From Collinsella aerofaciens (GTDB lineage: Bacteria; Actinomycetota; Coriobacteriia; Coriobacteriales; Coriobacteriaceae): a stretch of 11,346 nucleotides of DNA. Shown here one piece after another: positions 1-6,312 of the stretch. How positions within the stretch are numbered: position 1 is the stretch's first letter; every line of letters starts with the position of its first letter. Below the pieces are notes generated by a model. The model searched no databases and was not told where the DNA came from. It was given only the letters and a program-made list of their open reading frames with translations. The stretch lies in NCBI GenBank assembly GCA_030841765.1, contig JAUUSS010000078.1, positions 1 through 11,346 of the forward strand, in the 5' to 3' direction. Made by a program: the position numbers and the translations under genes.

Positions 1-543
1 AACGTCACATACACTAACGCCTCCACCGAGATAACCGCGGCTCACCTCGAGACGCTCTGCCCCGAGGGCCTGACCTACATCTTTGGCTGCGGACACGTGG
101 GCGCCGCGACGGCGCGCGTGCTCACGGCGGCGGGCTTTGCCGTCGTGGCCTGCGATGACCGCCCCGGCACGTTGACGCCCGAATGGGTGCCCGGTGTCTA
201 CGATCGTCGCCTGGTCGATTACAAGAACCTGAGCGAGCTGTGTCCCATCGGTCCGCGCGACTTGGTGGTCGTCGCCACGGCGGGTCACAAGTCCGATATC
301 GACGTGGTGATTCAGGCCATGCGTGCCAAGCCTGCCTACCTGGGCTGTCTGGGTTCGCGCCGCAAGACGGCCTTTGTGCGCGCTCGCCTGGAGCAGGAGG
401 GCTTCACGCAGGACCAGATCGACGGGCTGCACCTTCCGATCGGCGTTGCCATCGAGGCCGAGGACCCCGAGGAGATCGCCATCTCCATCGCCGCCGAGAT
501 GATCCACCTGCGCCGCACCAAACTCGTCCCCCGCAAGCGCTAA
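1..543 (+). CDS. XdhC/CoxI-family protein, C-terminal part (5' end outside window)
   Basis: The frame is open from base 1 to a TAA at 541-543, giving 180 residues of a longer protein. A dinucleotide-binding-like glycine motif, GCGHVG, lies at fragment residues 29-34 and is followed by a strand ending in DDRP. This is the Rossmann C-terminal domain of the XdhC/CoxI family. The later blocks YLGCLGSRRK and LPIGVAIEAEDPEEIAISIAAEMI match that family's conserved C-terminus. Family members help insert or sulfurate the molybdenum cofactor of xanthine dehydrogenase-type hydroxylases; that role is family knowledge, not shown here. The internal GTG at 97 falls inside the glycine motif, so it is not the true start. 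The gene has no functional link to the ribosomal genes downstream. The family is fairly sure; the substrate enzyme is unknown. Confidence 0.85.
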   Translation, partial: NVTYTNASTEITAAHLETLCPEGLTYIFGCGHVGAATARVLTAAGFAVVACDDRPGTLTPEWVPGVYDRRLVDYKNLSELCPIGPRDLVVVATAGHKSDIDVVIQAMRAKPAYLGCLGSRRKTAFVRARLEQEGFTQDQIDGLHLPIGVAIEAEDPEEIAISIAAEMIHLRRTKLVPRKR

Positions 544-561
544 TCGCATCCCCACCAATTA

Positions 562-635
562 AGTTGCGGTGAAATACGGATTGTTTAAGCCTGTTAGGCC
601 GCCCAACAGTCCCTATTTCACCGCAACTGCTTTTT
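562..635 (+). terminator. Long palindrome with T run; probable terminator or palindromic repeat
   Basis: The left arm agttgcggtgaaata (562-576) is perfectly complementary to tatttcaccgcaact (614-628). After one C-C mismatch the stem continues for eight pairs (578-585 with 605-612, including one G-T), giving about 24 positions of near-continuous pairing. The internal loop can form its own small hairpin. The right arm is followed by gcttttt (629-635). On the + strand it could therefore terminate transcription from the xdhC-type gene. The stem is much longer than a usual intrinsic terminator and its outer part is not especially GC-rich, so it could instead be an interspersed palindromic element that serves as a terminator. 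Confidence 0.6.
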
Positions 636-689
636 GGGATCCATTTGTGCGGGGGAGTTGTGGAGTTGTGCAGGCAGACGAGGTTTTTC

Positions 690-718
690 TGGAAATACGC
701 TCCCGATGCGCGTATAGT
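690..718 (+). promoter_or_regulatory. Candidate promoter for rplE and the operon
   Basis: A -35-like tggaaa (690-695, four of six consensus bases) is separated by 17 bases from a -10-like tatagt (713-718, five of six). Transcription would start near 724-726, leaving a leader of about 130 nt before the rplE start at 856. The position, downstream of the palindrome/terminator and upstream of the whole gene cluster, fits the main local promoter. No transcription data are available, so the start site is inferred. Confidence 0.5.
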
Positions 719-855
719 ACCGATTGTTTTGTCGGCTCCTGCTGCGTCGAGTCCAAACCGCAAAATGCCATGAGCGGCGCGGATGCAGCCAGGAGGCACG
801 AGGACAACCCATCGTGGCCACGCCCCGTGCTTAAAACCCCAAGAAGGAGTGAACA

Positions 856-1413
856 ATGGCAGAAGAGAAGTATGTGCCGCGTCTGAAGACCAAGTACAAC
901 AACGAGGTCAAGCAGCAGCTTCAGGACAAGTTCCAGTACGAGAACGTCATGATGATCCCCAAGTTTGAGAAGATCGTCGTGAACATGGGTGTCGGCGAGG
1001 CCGCTACCGATTCCAAGGCCATCGACGGTGCCGTGCGCGACCTGCGCGCCATCACCGGTCAGCAGCCGATGATCACCCGTGCCCGCAAGTCCATCGCTAC
1101 CTTCCGCCTGCGCGCTGGTATGCCGATCGGCTGCAAGGTTACCCTGCGTGGCGACCGTATGTGGGAGTTCTTCGATCGTCTGACCTCCGTCGCGATCCCC
1201 CGTATCCGCGACTTCCGCGGCATCTCCGCCAAGAGCTTCGACGGCCGTGGTAACTTCTCCATGGGCGTCACCGAGCAGCTCATCTTCCCCGAGATCGACT
1301 TCGACTCCGTCGATCACCAGCGTGGTATGGACATCACTTTCGTGACCACCGCCAACACCGATGAGGAGGCCAAGGCCCTTCTGGACGCCTTCGGTTTCCC
1401 GTTCAAGAAATAG
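856..1413 (+). CDS. rplE: 50S ribosomal protein L5
   Basis: Encodes 185 residues, close to the usual 179-187 for L5, which binds 5S rRNA in the central protuberance of the large subunit and contacts P-site tRNA. Recognisable blocks are the N-terminal VPRLKTKY, then KIVVNMGVGEA (39-49), ITGQQPMITRARKSIATFRLR (66-86), RGDRMWEFFDRL (98-109), and PRIRDFRG..SFDGRGNFSMGVTEQ..FPEIDFD in the second half. The ATG at 856 is preceded by aaggag (844-849). Normally this gene follows rplX within the spc operon. Here it is the first gene of the cluster, with a candidate promoter of its own. Confidence 0.97.
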   Translation: MAEEKYVPRLKTKYNNEVKQQLQDKFQYENVMMIPKFEKIVVNMGVGEAATDSKAIDGAVRDLRAITGQQPMITRARKSIATFRLRAGMPIGCKVTLRGDRMWEFFDRLTSVAIPRIRDFRGISAKSFDGRGNFSMGVTEQLIFPEIDFDSVDHQRGMDITFVTTANTDEEAKALLDAFGFPFKK

Positions 1414-1421
1414 GTTCACCT

Positions 1422-1463
1422 GCCCTATAAGCGCCGTTCCCACAAGGGGGCGGCGCTTGGGGC
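1422..1463 (+). other. Hairpin in the rplE-rpsZ spacer
   Basis: An eight-base perfect stem pairs aagcgccg (1429-1436) with cggcgctt (1451-1458) around a 14-base loop. It can be extended by gccc (1422-1425) with gggc (1460-1463) across small bulges. No T run follows, so it is not a classic terminator. It may be an RNA processing or stability element between the L5 and S14 cistrons. The function is unknown. Confidence 0.5.
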
Positions 1464-1492
1464 GAACAATACTCTATGTGAGGAGGATATAA

Positions 1493-1678
1493 GTGGCTAA
1501 GACATCGATGATCGTCAAGTGCAATCGCAAGCAGAAGTTCTCTACTCGTGAGTACACGCGCTGCCAGCGCTGCGGCCGTCCGCACTCTGTGTACCGCAAG
1601 TTCGGCCTGTGCCGTGTCTGCTTCCGCGAGCTTGCACTCAAGGGCGAGCTTCCCGGCGTTAAGAAGGCCAGCTGGTAA
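1493..1678 (+). CDS. rpsZ: 30S ribosomal protein S14, zinc-binding type Z
   Basis: Encodes 61 residues, the length of the short type Z (C+) S14, not the longer zinc-free bacterial form of about 90-100 residues. The zinc ribbon is visible as C24-X2-C27 and C40-X2-C43, within RCQRCGRPHSVYRKFGLCRVCFRE. S14 sits in the 30S head and assembles late. The start is GTG at 1493, eight bases downstream of a strong gaggagg (1479-1485), and gives the expected MAKTSMIVK N-terminus. It lies between L5 and S8, the canonical spc position. Dependence on zinc is inferred from the four cysteines. Confidence 0.97.
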   Translation: MAKTSMIVKCNRKQKFSTREYTRCQRCGRPHSVYRKFGLCRVCFRELALKGELPGVKKASW

Positions 1679-1733
1679 GTCACTACCAGCGTTTCAAGCA
1701 TCAGTTTGGAACAGGGAAAACGCGCTAAAAAGG

Positions 1734-1756
1734 CTTTGCCGTTAAGGGCGGCGAAG
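1734..1756 (+). other. Hairpin in the rpsZ-rpsH spacer
   Basis: The segment ctttgccg (1734-1741) pairs with cggcgaag (1749-1756) through eight positions, one of them a G-T wobble, around a seven-base loop. It lies within a 119-base spacer (1679-1797), which is long for neighbouring ribosomal genes. No T run follows and I find no clear promoter in the spacer. A role in mRNA processing or feedback control is possible but unsupported. Confidence 0.4.
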
Positions 1757-1797
1757 AACCAAGAGCACGTGTTCATCAAGAACGAAGGAGAATCTGT

Positions 1798-2196
1798 ATG
1801 AACCTTACAGACCCGATCGCAGATATGCTTACGCGCATCCGTAACGCTAACTCTGTGAACAAGGCCACGGTCTCCATGCCGAGCAGCAAGAAGCTCGTCG
1901 AGATCGCTCGTGTTCTGCACGAGGAGGGCTACATCGAGGGCTACGATGTCGAGGACACCGTTCCCCAGAAGACTCTGCACATCACGCTTAAGTATGGTCC
2001 CAAGAAGGCTAAGGTCATCAACGGCATCCGCCGCATTTCCAAGCCGGGCCTGCGTAAGTACACCGGCGTTGCCGACATGCCCCGCGTCCGCGGTGGCCTT
2101 GGTACCGCCATTATTTCCACCAGCCATGGCGTCATGACCGACCGCGATGCTCGCAAGCACAACGTCGGCGGCGAGATCATCGCTTACGTCTGGTAA
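1798..2196 (+). CDS. rpsH: 30S ribosomal protein S8
   Basis: Encodes 132 residues, the normal S8 length. The N-terminus MNLTDPIADMLTRIRNA and the C-terminal block GTAIISTSHGVMTDRDARKHNVGGEIIAYVW (102-132) are diagnostic; the latter includes the rRNA-binding STS-G segment. S8 binds helix 21 of 16S rRNA and organises the central domain of the small subunit. In E. coli it also represses the spc operon by binding mRNA near the rplE start. Whether that applies here cannot be told from sequence. The ATG at 1798 follows a gaaggaga ribosome binding site. Confidence 0.98.
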   Translation: MNLTDPIADMLTRIRNANSVNKATVSMPSSKKLVEIARVLHEEGYIEGYDVEDTVPQKTLHITLKYGPKKAKVINGIRRISKPGLRKYTGVADMPRVRGGLGTAIISTSHGVMTDRDARKHNVGGEIIAYVW

Positions 2197-2229
2197 TTCG
2201 CTCGGTAGGTAGAAGGAAAGGAGATCACC

Positions 2230-2766
2230 GTGTCTCGTATCGGTAATAAGCCTGTCCAGATTCCCGCCGGAGTCGAAGTGGCAGTCAACGGCAACAACGT
2301 TGTCGTCAAGGGCCCCAAGGGCCAGCTCGAGCTCGATGTCTTTGAGAAGCTCGCTATCAACGTCGAGGACAACGTCCTCACCGTTTCCCGTCCCGACGAC
2401 GAGCGTGAGACCCGTGCCCGCCACGGCCTCACCCGCGCCCTCATCCACAACATGGTTGTTGGCGTTTCCGAGGGCTTCGAGAAGAAGCTCGAGCTCGCCG
2501 GCGTCGGTTACCGCGTGCAGCAGAAGGGCAAGAACCTCGAGTTCTCCCTGGGCTTCTCGCACCCCGTGATCGTCGAGGCTCCCGAGGGCATCACCTTCGA
2601 GGTTCCCGACAACACCCACGTGAACGTCAAGGGTATCAACAAGCAGCAGGTCGGTCAGATCGCCGCTGAGATCCGCGGCCATCGTCCTCCCGAGCCTTAC
2701 AAGGGCAAGGGTATCCACTACGTTGGCGAGCACATCCGCCGCAAGCTGGGTAAGGCCGCCAAGTAG
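2230..2766 (+). CDS. rplF: 50S ribosomal protein L6
   Basis: Encodes 178 residues, the standard L6 length, with the expected two-domain duplication. The N-terminus MSRIGNKPVQIPAGVEV and the C-terminal signature PEPYKGKGI (154-162), followed by a basic tail, identify it. L6 binds 23S rRNA near the sarcin-ricin region and the stalk base, close to where translational GTPases act. The start is GTG at 2230, after ggaaaggag (2214-2222), and lies 33 bases from the end of rpsH. Confidence 0.97.
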   Translation: MSRIGNKPVQIPAGVEVAVNGNNVVVKGPKGQLELDVFEKLAINVEDNVLTVSRPDDERETRARHGLTRALIHNMVVGVSEGFEKKLELAGVGYRVQQKGKNLEFSLGFSHPVIVEAPEGITFEVPDNTHVNVKGINKQQVGQIAAEIRGHRPPEPYKGKGIHYVGEHIRRKLGKAAK

Positions 2767-2791
2767 TCGTAACCGACTCACTCGCATAAGA

Positions 2792-2813
2792 CCAGCACCC
2801 CGTCAGGTGCTGG
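2792..2813 (+). other. Hairpin in the rplF-rplR spacer
   Basis: The segment ccagcacc (2792-2799) is perfectly complementary to ggtgctgg (2806-2813) with a six-base loop. Five thymines (2824-2828) come about ten bases later, too far from the stem for efficient intrinsic termination and immediately before the rplR ribosome binding site. It may be a weak attenuator or a processing site. Confidence 0.5.
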
Positions 2814-2841
2814 CAAGATCAACCTTTTTAGGAGTTTACGT

Positions 2842-3210
2842 ATGAACAAGCATAAGGCGAAGCTGGAAGGCCTCAAGCGTCGTCAGCGTCGTGTTCGCGG
2901 CAAGGTCTCGGGTACCTCCGAGCGTCCGCGTCTTCGCGTGACCCGTACTAACGCCAACATCTATGCCCAGATTATCGACGACAGCAAGGGCTCCAGCCTG
3001 ACGCTCGTCTCTGCCTCGACCCTCGAGGCCGAGTTTAAGGGCACCCACACCTCGAACAAGGAGGCTGCGGAGAAGGTCGGTCAGCTCGTTGGCAAGCGCG
3101 CCATCGAGGCCGGCATCGCCAAGGTCGCCTTCGATCGCGGTGGCCGTATCTACCATGGCCGCGTCAAGGCCCTCGCCGACGGTGCTCGTGCCGCCGGTCT
3201 CGAGTTCTAG
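2842..3210 (+). CDS. rplR: 50S ribosomal protein L18
   Basis: Encodes 122 residues, typical for L18, which binds 5S rRNA together with L5 and helps dock it on the large subunit. The basic N-terminus (LKRRQRRVRGKVSGTSERPRLRV, 11-33) and the C-terminal VAFDRGGRIYHGRVKALADGARAAGLEF (95-122) are characteristic. The ATG at 2842 follows taggag (2829-2834). Its TAG stop is part of the taggaggt that serves as the ribosome binding site of rpsE, so the two are probably translationally coupled. Confidence 0.97.
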   Translation: MNKHKAKLEGLKRRQRRVRGKVSGTSERPRLRVTRTNANIYAQIIDDSKGSSLTLVSASTLEAEFKGTHTSNKEAAEKVGQLVGKRAIEAGIAKVAFDRGGRIYHGRVKALADGARAAGLEF

Positions 3211-3224
3211 GAGGTATGTAGCAC

Positions 3225-3749
3225 ATGGCTCGTAATCAGAAGCAGCAGCGCGAGGCCTCCGAGTTCGAGGAGCGCGTCGTTTACATCAACCGCGTGTCGA
3301 AGACCGTCAAGGGTGGTCGTCGCATGAGCCTCGTCGCTCTCGTCGTCGTTGGCGACGGCAAGGGCAACGTCGGCGTTGGCATGGGCAAGTCCGCTGAGGT
3401 GCCCATGGCCATCTCCAAGGCATCTCTCGATGCCAAGAAGAACATGTTCCACGTGCCGGTGACCGAGCAGGGCACCATCCCGCACGAGGTTCTCGGCCAC
3501 TTTGGTGCCGGCCGCATCATCATCAAGCCCGCTGTCGAGGGTACCGGCGTTATCGCCGGCGGCGCTGTGCGTCCCCTCTTTGAGCTTGCTGGCATCAAGA
3601 ACGTCCTGTCCAAGTCCCTCGGTACCGACAACGGCCTCAACATCATCAAGGCTGCCGTCGAGGGCCTCAAGGAGCTCTCCAGCCCTGAGGACGTCGCGGC
3701 TCGCCGTGGCCTGACGGTCTCCGAGATGTTCGTCGGTAAGGAGAACTAA
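3225..3749 (+). CDS. rpsE: 30S ribosomal protein S5
   Basis: Encodes 174 residues, in the usual range. The N-terminal double-stranded-RNA-binding-like domain is visible as VVYINRVSKTVKGGRRMSLVALVVVGDGKGNVGVGMGKS (18-56). The C-terminal domain carries GAGRIIIKPAVEGTGVIAGGAVRPLFELAGIKNVLSKSLG (95-133). S5 lies at the mRNA entry side of the 30S and affects decoding accuracy and helicase activity. It sits 14 bases after rplR and two bases before rpmD, a tightly packed part of the operon. Confidence 0.98.
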   Translation: MARNQKQQREASEFEERVVYINRVSKTVKGGRRMSLVALVVVGDGKGNVGVGMGKSAEVPMAISKASLDAKKNMFHVPVTEQGTIPHEVLGHFGAGRIIIKPAVEGTGVIAGGAVRPLFELAGIKNVLSKSLGTDNGLNIIKAAVEGLKELSSPEDVAARRGLTVSEMFVGKEN

Positions 3750-3751
3750 GC

Positions 3752-3934
3752 ATGGCTGACACCATCAAGATCAAGCAGGTCCGCAGCACCAACGGTTGCA
3801 AGCAGGACCAGGTCCGTACTGTCCGTGCCCTCGGTCTCCACAGGATCCGCGAGGTTCGCGAGATTGCTGACAACGAGTCCGTCCGCGGCATGATCTTCAA
3901 GGTCAAGCACCTTGTCGAGATTGTAGAGGAGTAG
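3752..3934 (+). CDS. rpmD: 50S ribosomal protein L30
   Basis: Encodes 60 residues, the normal size of bacterial L30, a small protein of the large subunit. The sequence IKIKQVRSTNGCKQDQVRTVRALGLHRIREVREIADNESVRGMIFKVKHLVEIVEE follows the family pattern, in particular ALGLHRI and RGMIFKVKHLVE. The ATG lies two bases after the rpsE stop, and the ribosome binding site aagga lies inside the end of rpsE, implying coupled translation. Three bases separate it from rplO. Confidence 0.96.
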   Translation: MADTIKIKQVRSTNGCKQDQVRTVRALGLHRIREVREIADNESVRGMIFKVKHLVEIVEE

Positions 3935-3937
3935 CAA

Positions 3938-4387
3938 ATGCAGCTTCACGATCTTACTCCCGCGCCCGGTTCCACCAAGAACCGCAAGCGCGTCGGCCGT
4001 GGCAATTCTTCGGGTCACGGCACCACTTCTGGCCGCGGCCAGAAGGGCCAGGGTTCCCGCTCTGGCGGCACCAAGGGTGCCGGCTTCGAGGGTGGCCAGA
4101 CTCCGCTGGCTATGCGCCTGCCCAAGCTTCCGGGCTTCCGCAACTCCCGTCGTATCGAGTACACCGCTGTTAACGTTGAGCGTCTTGAGCGTAAGTTCGA
4201 GGACGGCGCTGTGATCGACGGTGCCGCTCTTAAGGCCGCTCGCATCACCAAGAGCGAGTTCGAGCCCGTCAAGGTGCTCGGCAATGGTGAGCTCACCAAG
4301 AAGTTCACGGTCAAGGTCGACAAGGTCAGCGCTTCTGCGCAGGCCAAGATCGAGGCCGCCGGCGGAAAGGTCGAGCTGCCGTGCTAA
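3938..4387 (+). CDS. rplO: 50S ribosomal protein L15
   Basis: Encodes 149 residues, the usual L15 length. The glycine-rich, basic N-terminal extension (RVGRGNSSGHGTTSGRGQKGQGSRSGG, 18-44) threads into 23S rRNA. The GFEGGQTPLAMRLPKLPGF block (49-67) and the closing AAGGKVELP are family signatures. L15 is a late-assembling large-subunit protein. Its last seven bases overlap the start of secY, and the gaggag upstream of its own ATG lies in the end of rpmD. Confidence 0.97.
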   Translation: MQLHDLTPAPGSTKNRKRVGRGNSSGHGTTSGRGQKGQGSRSGGTKGAGFEGGQTPLAMRLPKLPGFRNSRRIEYTAVNVERLERKFEDGAVIDGAALKAARITKSEFEPVKVLGNGELTKKFTVKVDKVSASAQAKIEAAGGKVELPC

Positions 4388-5667
4388 ATGGTCTTAAGAA
4401 TGCTTTCCGCATCAAAGAATTGCGCGAAAAGATTCTTTTTACCATAGCTATGCTCGTCGTGTACCGCATTGGTGCGCACGTTCCTGTGCCCGGCATTCCC
4501 TTCCAGGGGATGCTGGGCCTTTTCTCGACCGATAACAATTCGGTCGCCGCAGGTGCTATGGCCCTCCTGAATCTTTTCTCTGGCGGCGCGTTGAGCTATG
4601 TGTCGGTGTTTTCGCTGGGCATCATGCCTTACATCACCAGCTCGATCATCCTCCAGATGCTCCAGGCCGTTGTGCCTTCCCTGCATGAGCTTGCCCGCGA
4701 GGGCGAGGTCGGTCAGACCAAGATTACGCAGTATTCGCGTTACCTCACCCTGGCTCTGGCAATCCTCAACTCCGTGGGTTACCTCTTCCTCTTTAAGAGC
4801 TTCGGCATCAGCTTTAATGGTGCCGGCGCTCCCGAGATCATCTTCGACCTCATGATTGTCGGCACGCTCACCGCGGGCGCCATGCTGATCATGTGGATTG
4901 GTGAGCTCATCACCCAGCGCGGTATCGGCAACGGCATGTCGCTGATTATCTTTGCGAACATCATGGCCGGCCTGCCGCAGGCTATCTTCTCCAGCACCGA
5001 GGGCAATGCCGGTGGCATCATCACCATGGTGATCATCTGCGCCATCATCCTGCTGGTTATCCCGTTGATTGTTTTCCTTGAGCGCGGCCAGCGCCGCATT
5101 CCGGTCTCCTACGCTAAGCGCGTCGTGGGCCGTCGCATGATGGGTGGCCAGACCACCTACCTGCCCATCAAGGTCAACACCGCGGGTGTCGTGCCGATCA
5201 TCTTCGCTTCGGCGCTGCTGTACTTCCCGGCTCAGATTGCCGTGTTCTTCCCCGGCATCGGCTGGATCCAGGCAGTTGCCTCTGCGCTTTCGCGCGGCTG
5301 GCTCAACTGGGTGCTTAACGTTGTCCTCATCGTGTTCTTCGCGTACTTCTACACCTCCATGGTGTTCAACCCCGATGACACGGCCGACAACCTTAAGAAG
5401 CAGGGCGGCTTTATTCCGGGCGTGCGTCCGGGTAGGGCTACCGCGGCCTACATCAAGAACGCGCTCAACAAGATCACGCTTCCCAGCGCTGTCTTTTTGG
5501 CGCTCATCGCCATCGTGCCTTCGATCATCTTCTCCTTCACGGGTAACCAGCTGATCCAGGCATTTGGCGGCACGTCCATCCTCATCATGGTCGGCGTCGT
5601 GCTCGACACGGTCGATAAGCTCGAAGGCCAGATCAAGATGTATGATTACGATGGATTCTTTAAATAG
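4381..5667 (+). CDS. secY: Preprotein translocase channel subunit SecY
   Basis: Encodes 428 residues, the usual SecY length, forming the membrane channel that exports and inserts proteins with SecE, SecG and SecA. About ten hydrophobic segments can be placed, near 18-36, 71-97, 118-138, 155-177, 184-203, 212-233, 268-289, 311-328, 367-386 and 394-412. The plug and TM2 signature LNLFSGGALSYVSVFSLGIMPYITSSIILQ spans 63-92. The cytoplasmic loops RGQRRIPVSYAKR (235-247) and PGVRPGRATAAYI (346-358) are the SecA/ribosome contact loops. The start is GTG at 4381, seven bases inside rplO, behind ggaaagg (4362-4368). The ATG at 4388 is out of frame. Confidence 0.97.
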   Translation: MLNGLKNAFRIKELREKILFTIAMLVVYRIGAHVPVPGIPFQGMLGLFSTDNNSVAAGAMALLNLFSGGALSYVSVFSLGIMPYITSSIILQMLQAVVPSLHELAREGEVGQTKITQYSRYLTLALAILNSVGYLFLFKSFGISFNGAGAPEIIFDLMIVGTLTAGAMLIMWIGELITQRGIGNGMSLIIFANIMAGLPQAIFSSTEGNAGGIITMVIICAIILLVIPLIVFLERGQRRIPVSYAKRVVGRRMMGGQTTYLPIKVNTAGVVPIIFASALLYFPAQIAVFFPGIGWIQAVASALSRGWLNWVLNVVLIVFFAYFYTSMVFNPDDTADNLKKQGGFIPGVRPGRATAAYIKNALNKITLPSAVFLALIAIVPSIIFSFTGNQLIQAFGGTSILIMVGVVLDTVDKLEGQIKMYDYDGFFK

Positions 5668-5671
5668 GCTA

Positions 5672-5677
5672 GAGGAG
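5672..5677 (+). promoter_or_regulatory. Ribosome binding site that fixes the adk start
   Basis: The strong aggagg lies eight bases before the ATG at 5686. It is only two bases from an in-frame TTG at 5680, which is too close to be used. The ATG is therefore the adk start. Confidence 0.85.
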
Positions 5678-5685
5678 GATTGCTC

Positions 5686-6312
5686 ATGAACCTCGTATTG
5701 CTCGGAGCTCCGGGTGCCGGTAAGGGCACCGTCGCACAGGAGCTCGTCGCCGAGTTTGGCGTCGCCCATATTTCCACGGGCGACCTGCTGCGTGCTGCCG
5801 TCAAGGGTGGCACCGAGCTTGGTATTCAGGCTAAGAAGTACATGGACGCTGGCGAGCTCGTTCCCGACCAGCTCGTGATCGACCTTGTCAAGGAGCGCCT
5901 TGCCGCCGATGACGCCCAGCAGGGCTTCATCCTCGACGGCTTCCCGCGCAACACCGCCCAGGCTGTGACGCTCGATTCCGAGCTCTCCGCCATGGGTCGC
6001 GAGATCGATTGCGCCCTTCTGGTCGATGTGGCCCCCGAGGTCATTATCGATCGTCTGTCTTCGCGTCGCACCTGCCGCGCCTGCGGTTACACCGGCACCG
6101 CTGCCGATGCTACCTGCCCCAAGTGTGGCGGCGAGATGTATCAGCGCGACGACGACAAGCCCGAGACCATCAAGAACCGTCTCGACGTCTACGAGAAGTC
6201 CACGAGCCCGCTCGTCGACTACTATCGTGGCCAGGGTCTGCTCAAGTCGGTCAACGGTGACCAGGCTCGCGAGACCGTGTACGGGGATGTCAAAGAGGCT
6301 CTCGGTCTATGA
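5686..6312 (+). CDS. adk: Adenylate kinase, zinc-LID type
   Basis: Encodes 208 residues from the ATG at 5686. It catalyses ATP + AMP to 2 ADP in the cytosol and maintains adenine nucleotide balance. The P-loop GAPGAGKGT is at 7-15. The AMP-site motif STGDLLRAA is at 30-38, and GFPRN is at 85-89. The LID carries four cysteines, C130-X2-C133 and C144-X2-C147, the structural zinc site typical of Gram-positive enzymes. DDDKPETIKNRL (156-166) supplies conserved LID/core residues. The gene lies between secY and map as in many Gram-positive bacteria, and its TGA overlaps the map ATG. Confidence 0.97.
   Translation: MNLVLLGAPGAGKGTVAQELVAEFGVAHISTGDLLRAAVKGGTELGIQAKKYMDAGELVPDQLVIDLVKERLAADDAQQGFILDGFPRNTAQAVTLDSELSAMGREIDCALLVDVAPEVIIDRLSSRRTCRACGYTGTAADATCPKCGGEMYQRDDDKPETIKNRLDVYEKSTSPLVDYYRGQGLLKSVNGDQARETVYGDVKEALGL

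Larger units (their letters stand above)
544..855 (+). other. 312-base intergenic region before rplE: palindrome, promoter, leader
   Basis: This is the longest gene-free stretch in the window. It separates the xdhC-type gene from rplE. In order it holds a long inverted repeat with a trailing T run (562-635), a candidate sigma70-type promoter (690-718), and about 130 nt of probable untranslated leader ending in the AAGGAG ribosome binding site of rplE at 844-849. An open frame runs through 569-886, but it has no convincing ribosome binding site, overlaps the rplE start and resembles no family I recognise. I find no remnant of rplX (L24), the gene that normally precedes rplE. Confidence 0.7.

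Noticed and set aside
814..834. Six-codon GTG frame (MATPRA) after aggac in the rplE leader, as a possible leader peptide
   Set aside because: Such short frames occur by chance in GC-rich DNA. It has no run of regulatory codons and no attenuator follows it before rplE.
569..886. 105-codon open frame in the rplE leader and overlapping the rplE start
   Set aside because: It runs across the palindrome and promoter, lacks a good ribosome binding site, has no recognisable domain and overlaps rplE in another frame.
613..1443. 276-codon reverse-strand frame over rplE
   Set aside because: It is antisense to a certain L5 gene; the Leu/Val/Asp-rich composition is what reverse reading of strongly biased codons produces.
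1706..1731. Possible promoter in the rpsZ-rpsH spacer (ttggaa and taaaaa)
   Set aside because: The spacing is only 14 bases and the -10 match is weak.
1474..2787. 437-codon reverse-strand frame over rpsZ-rpsH-rplF
   Set aside because: It spans three conserved genes and their spacers antisense and has no domain; a codon-bias shadow.
2824..2828. T run after the rplF-rplR hairpin as an intrinsic terminator
   Set aside because: It lies about ten bases from the stem and only five thymines long, directly before the rplR ribosome binding site, so full termination is unlikely.
5680..5685. Upstream TTG start for adk, adding two residues
   Set aside because: It lies only two bases from the ribosome binding site; the ATG at 5686 has proper spacing and gives the family N-terminus.
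4384..5769. 461-codon reverse-strand frame over secY and the adk start
   Set aside because: It is antisense to secY, rich in Asp, His and Glu with no fold I recognise; a codon-bias shadow.
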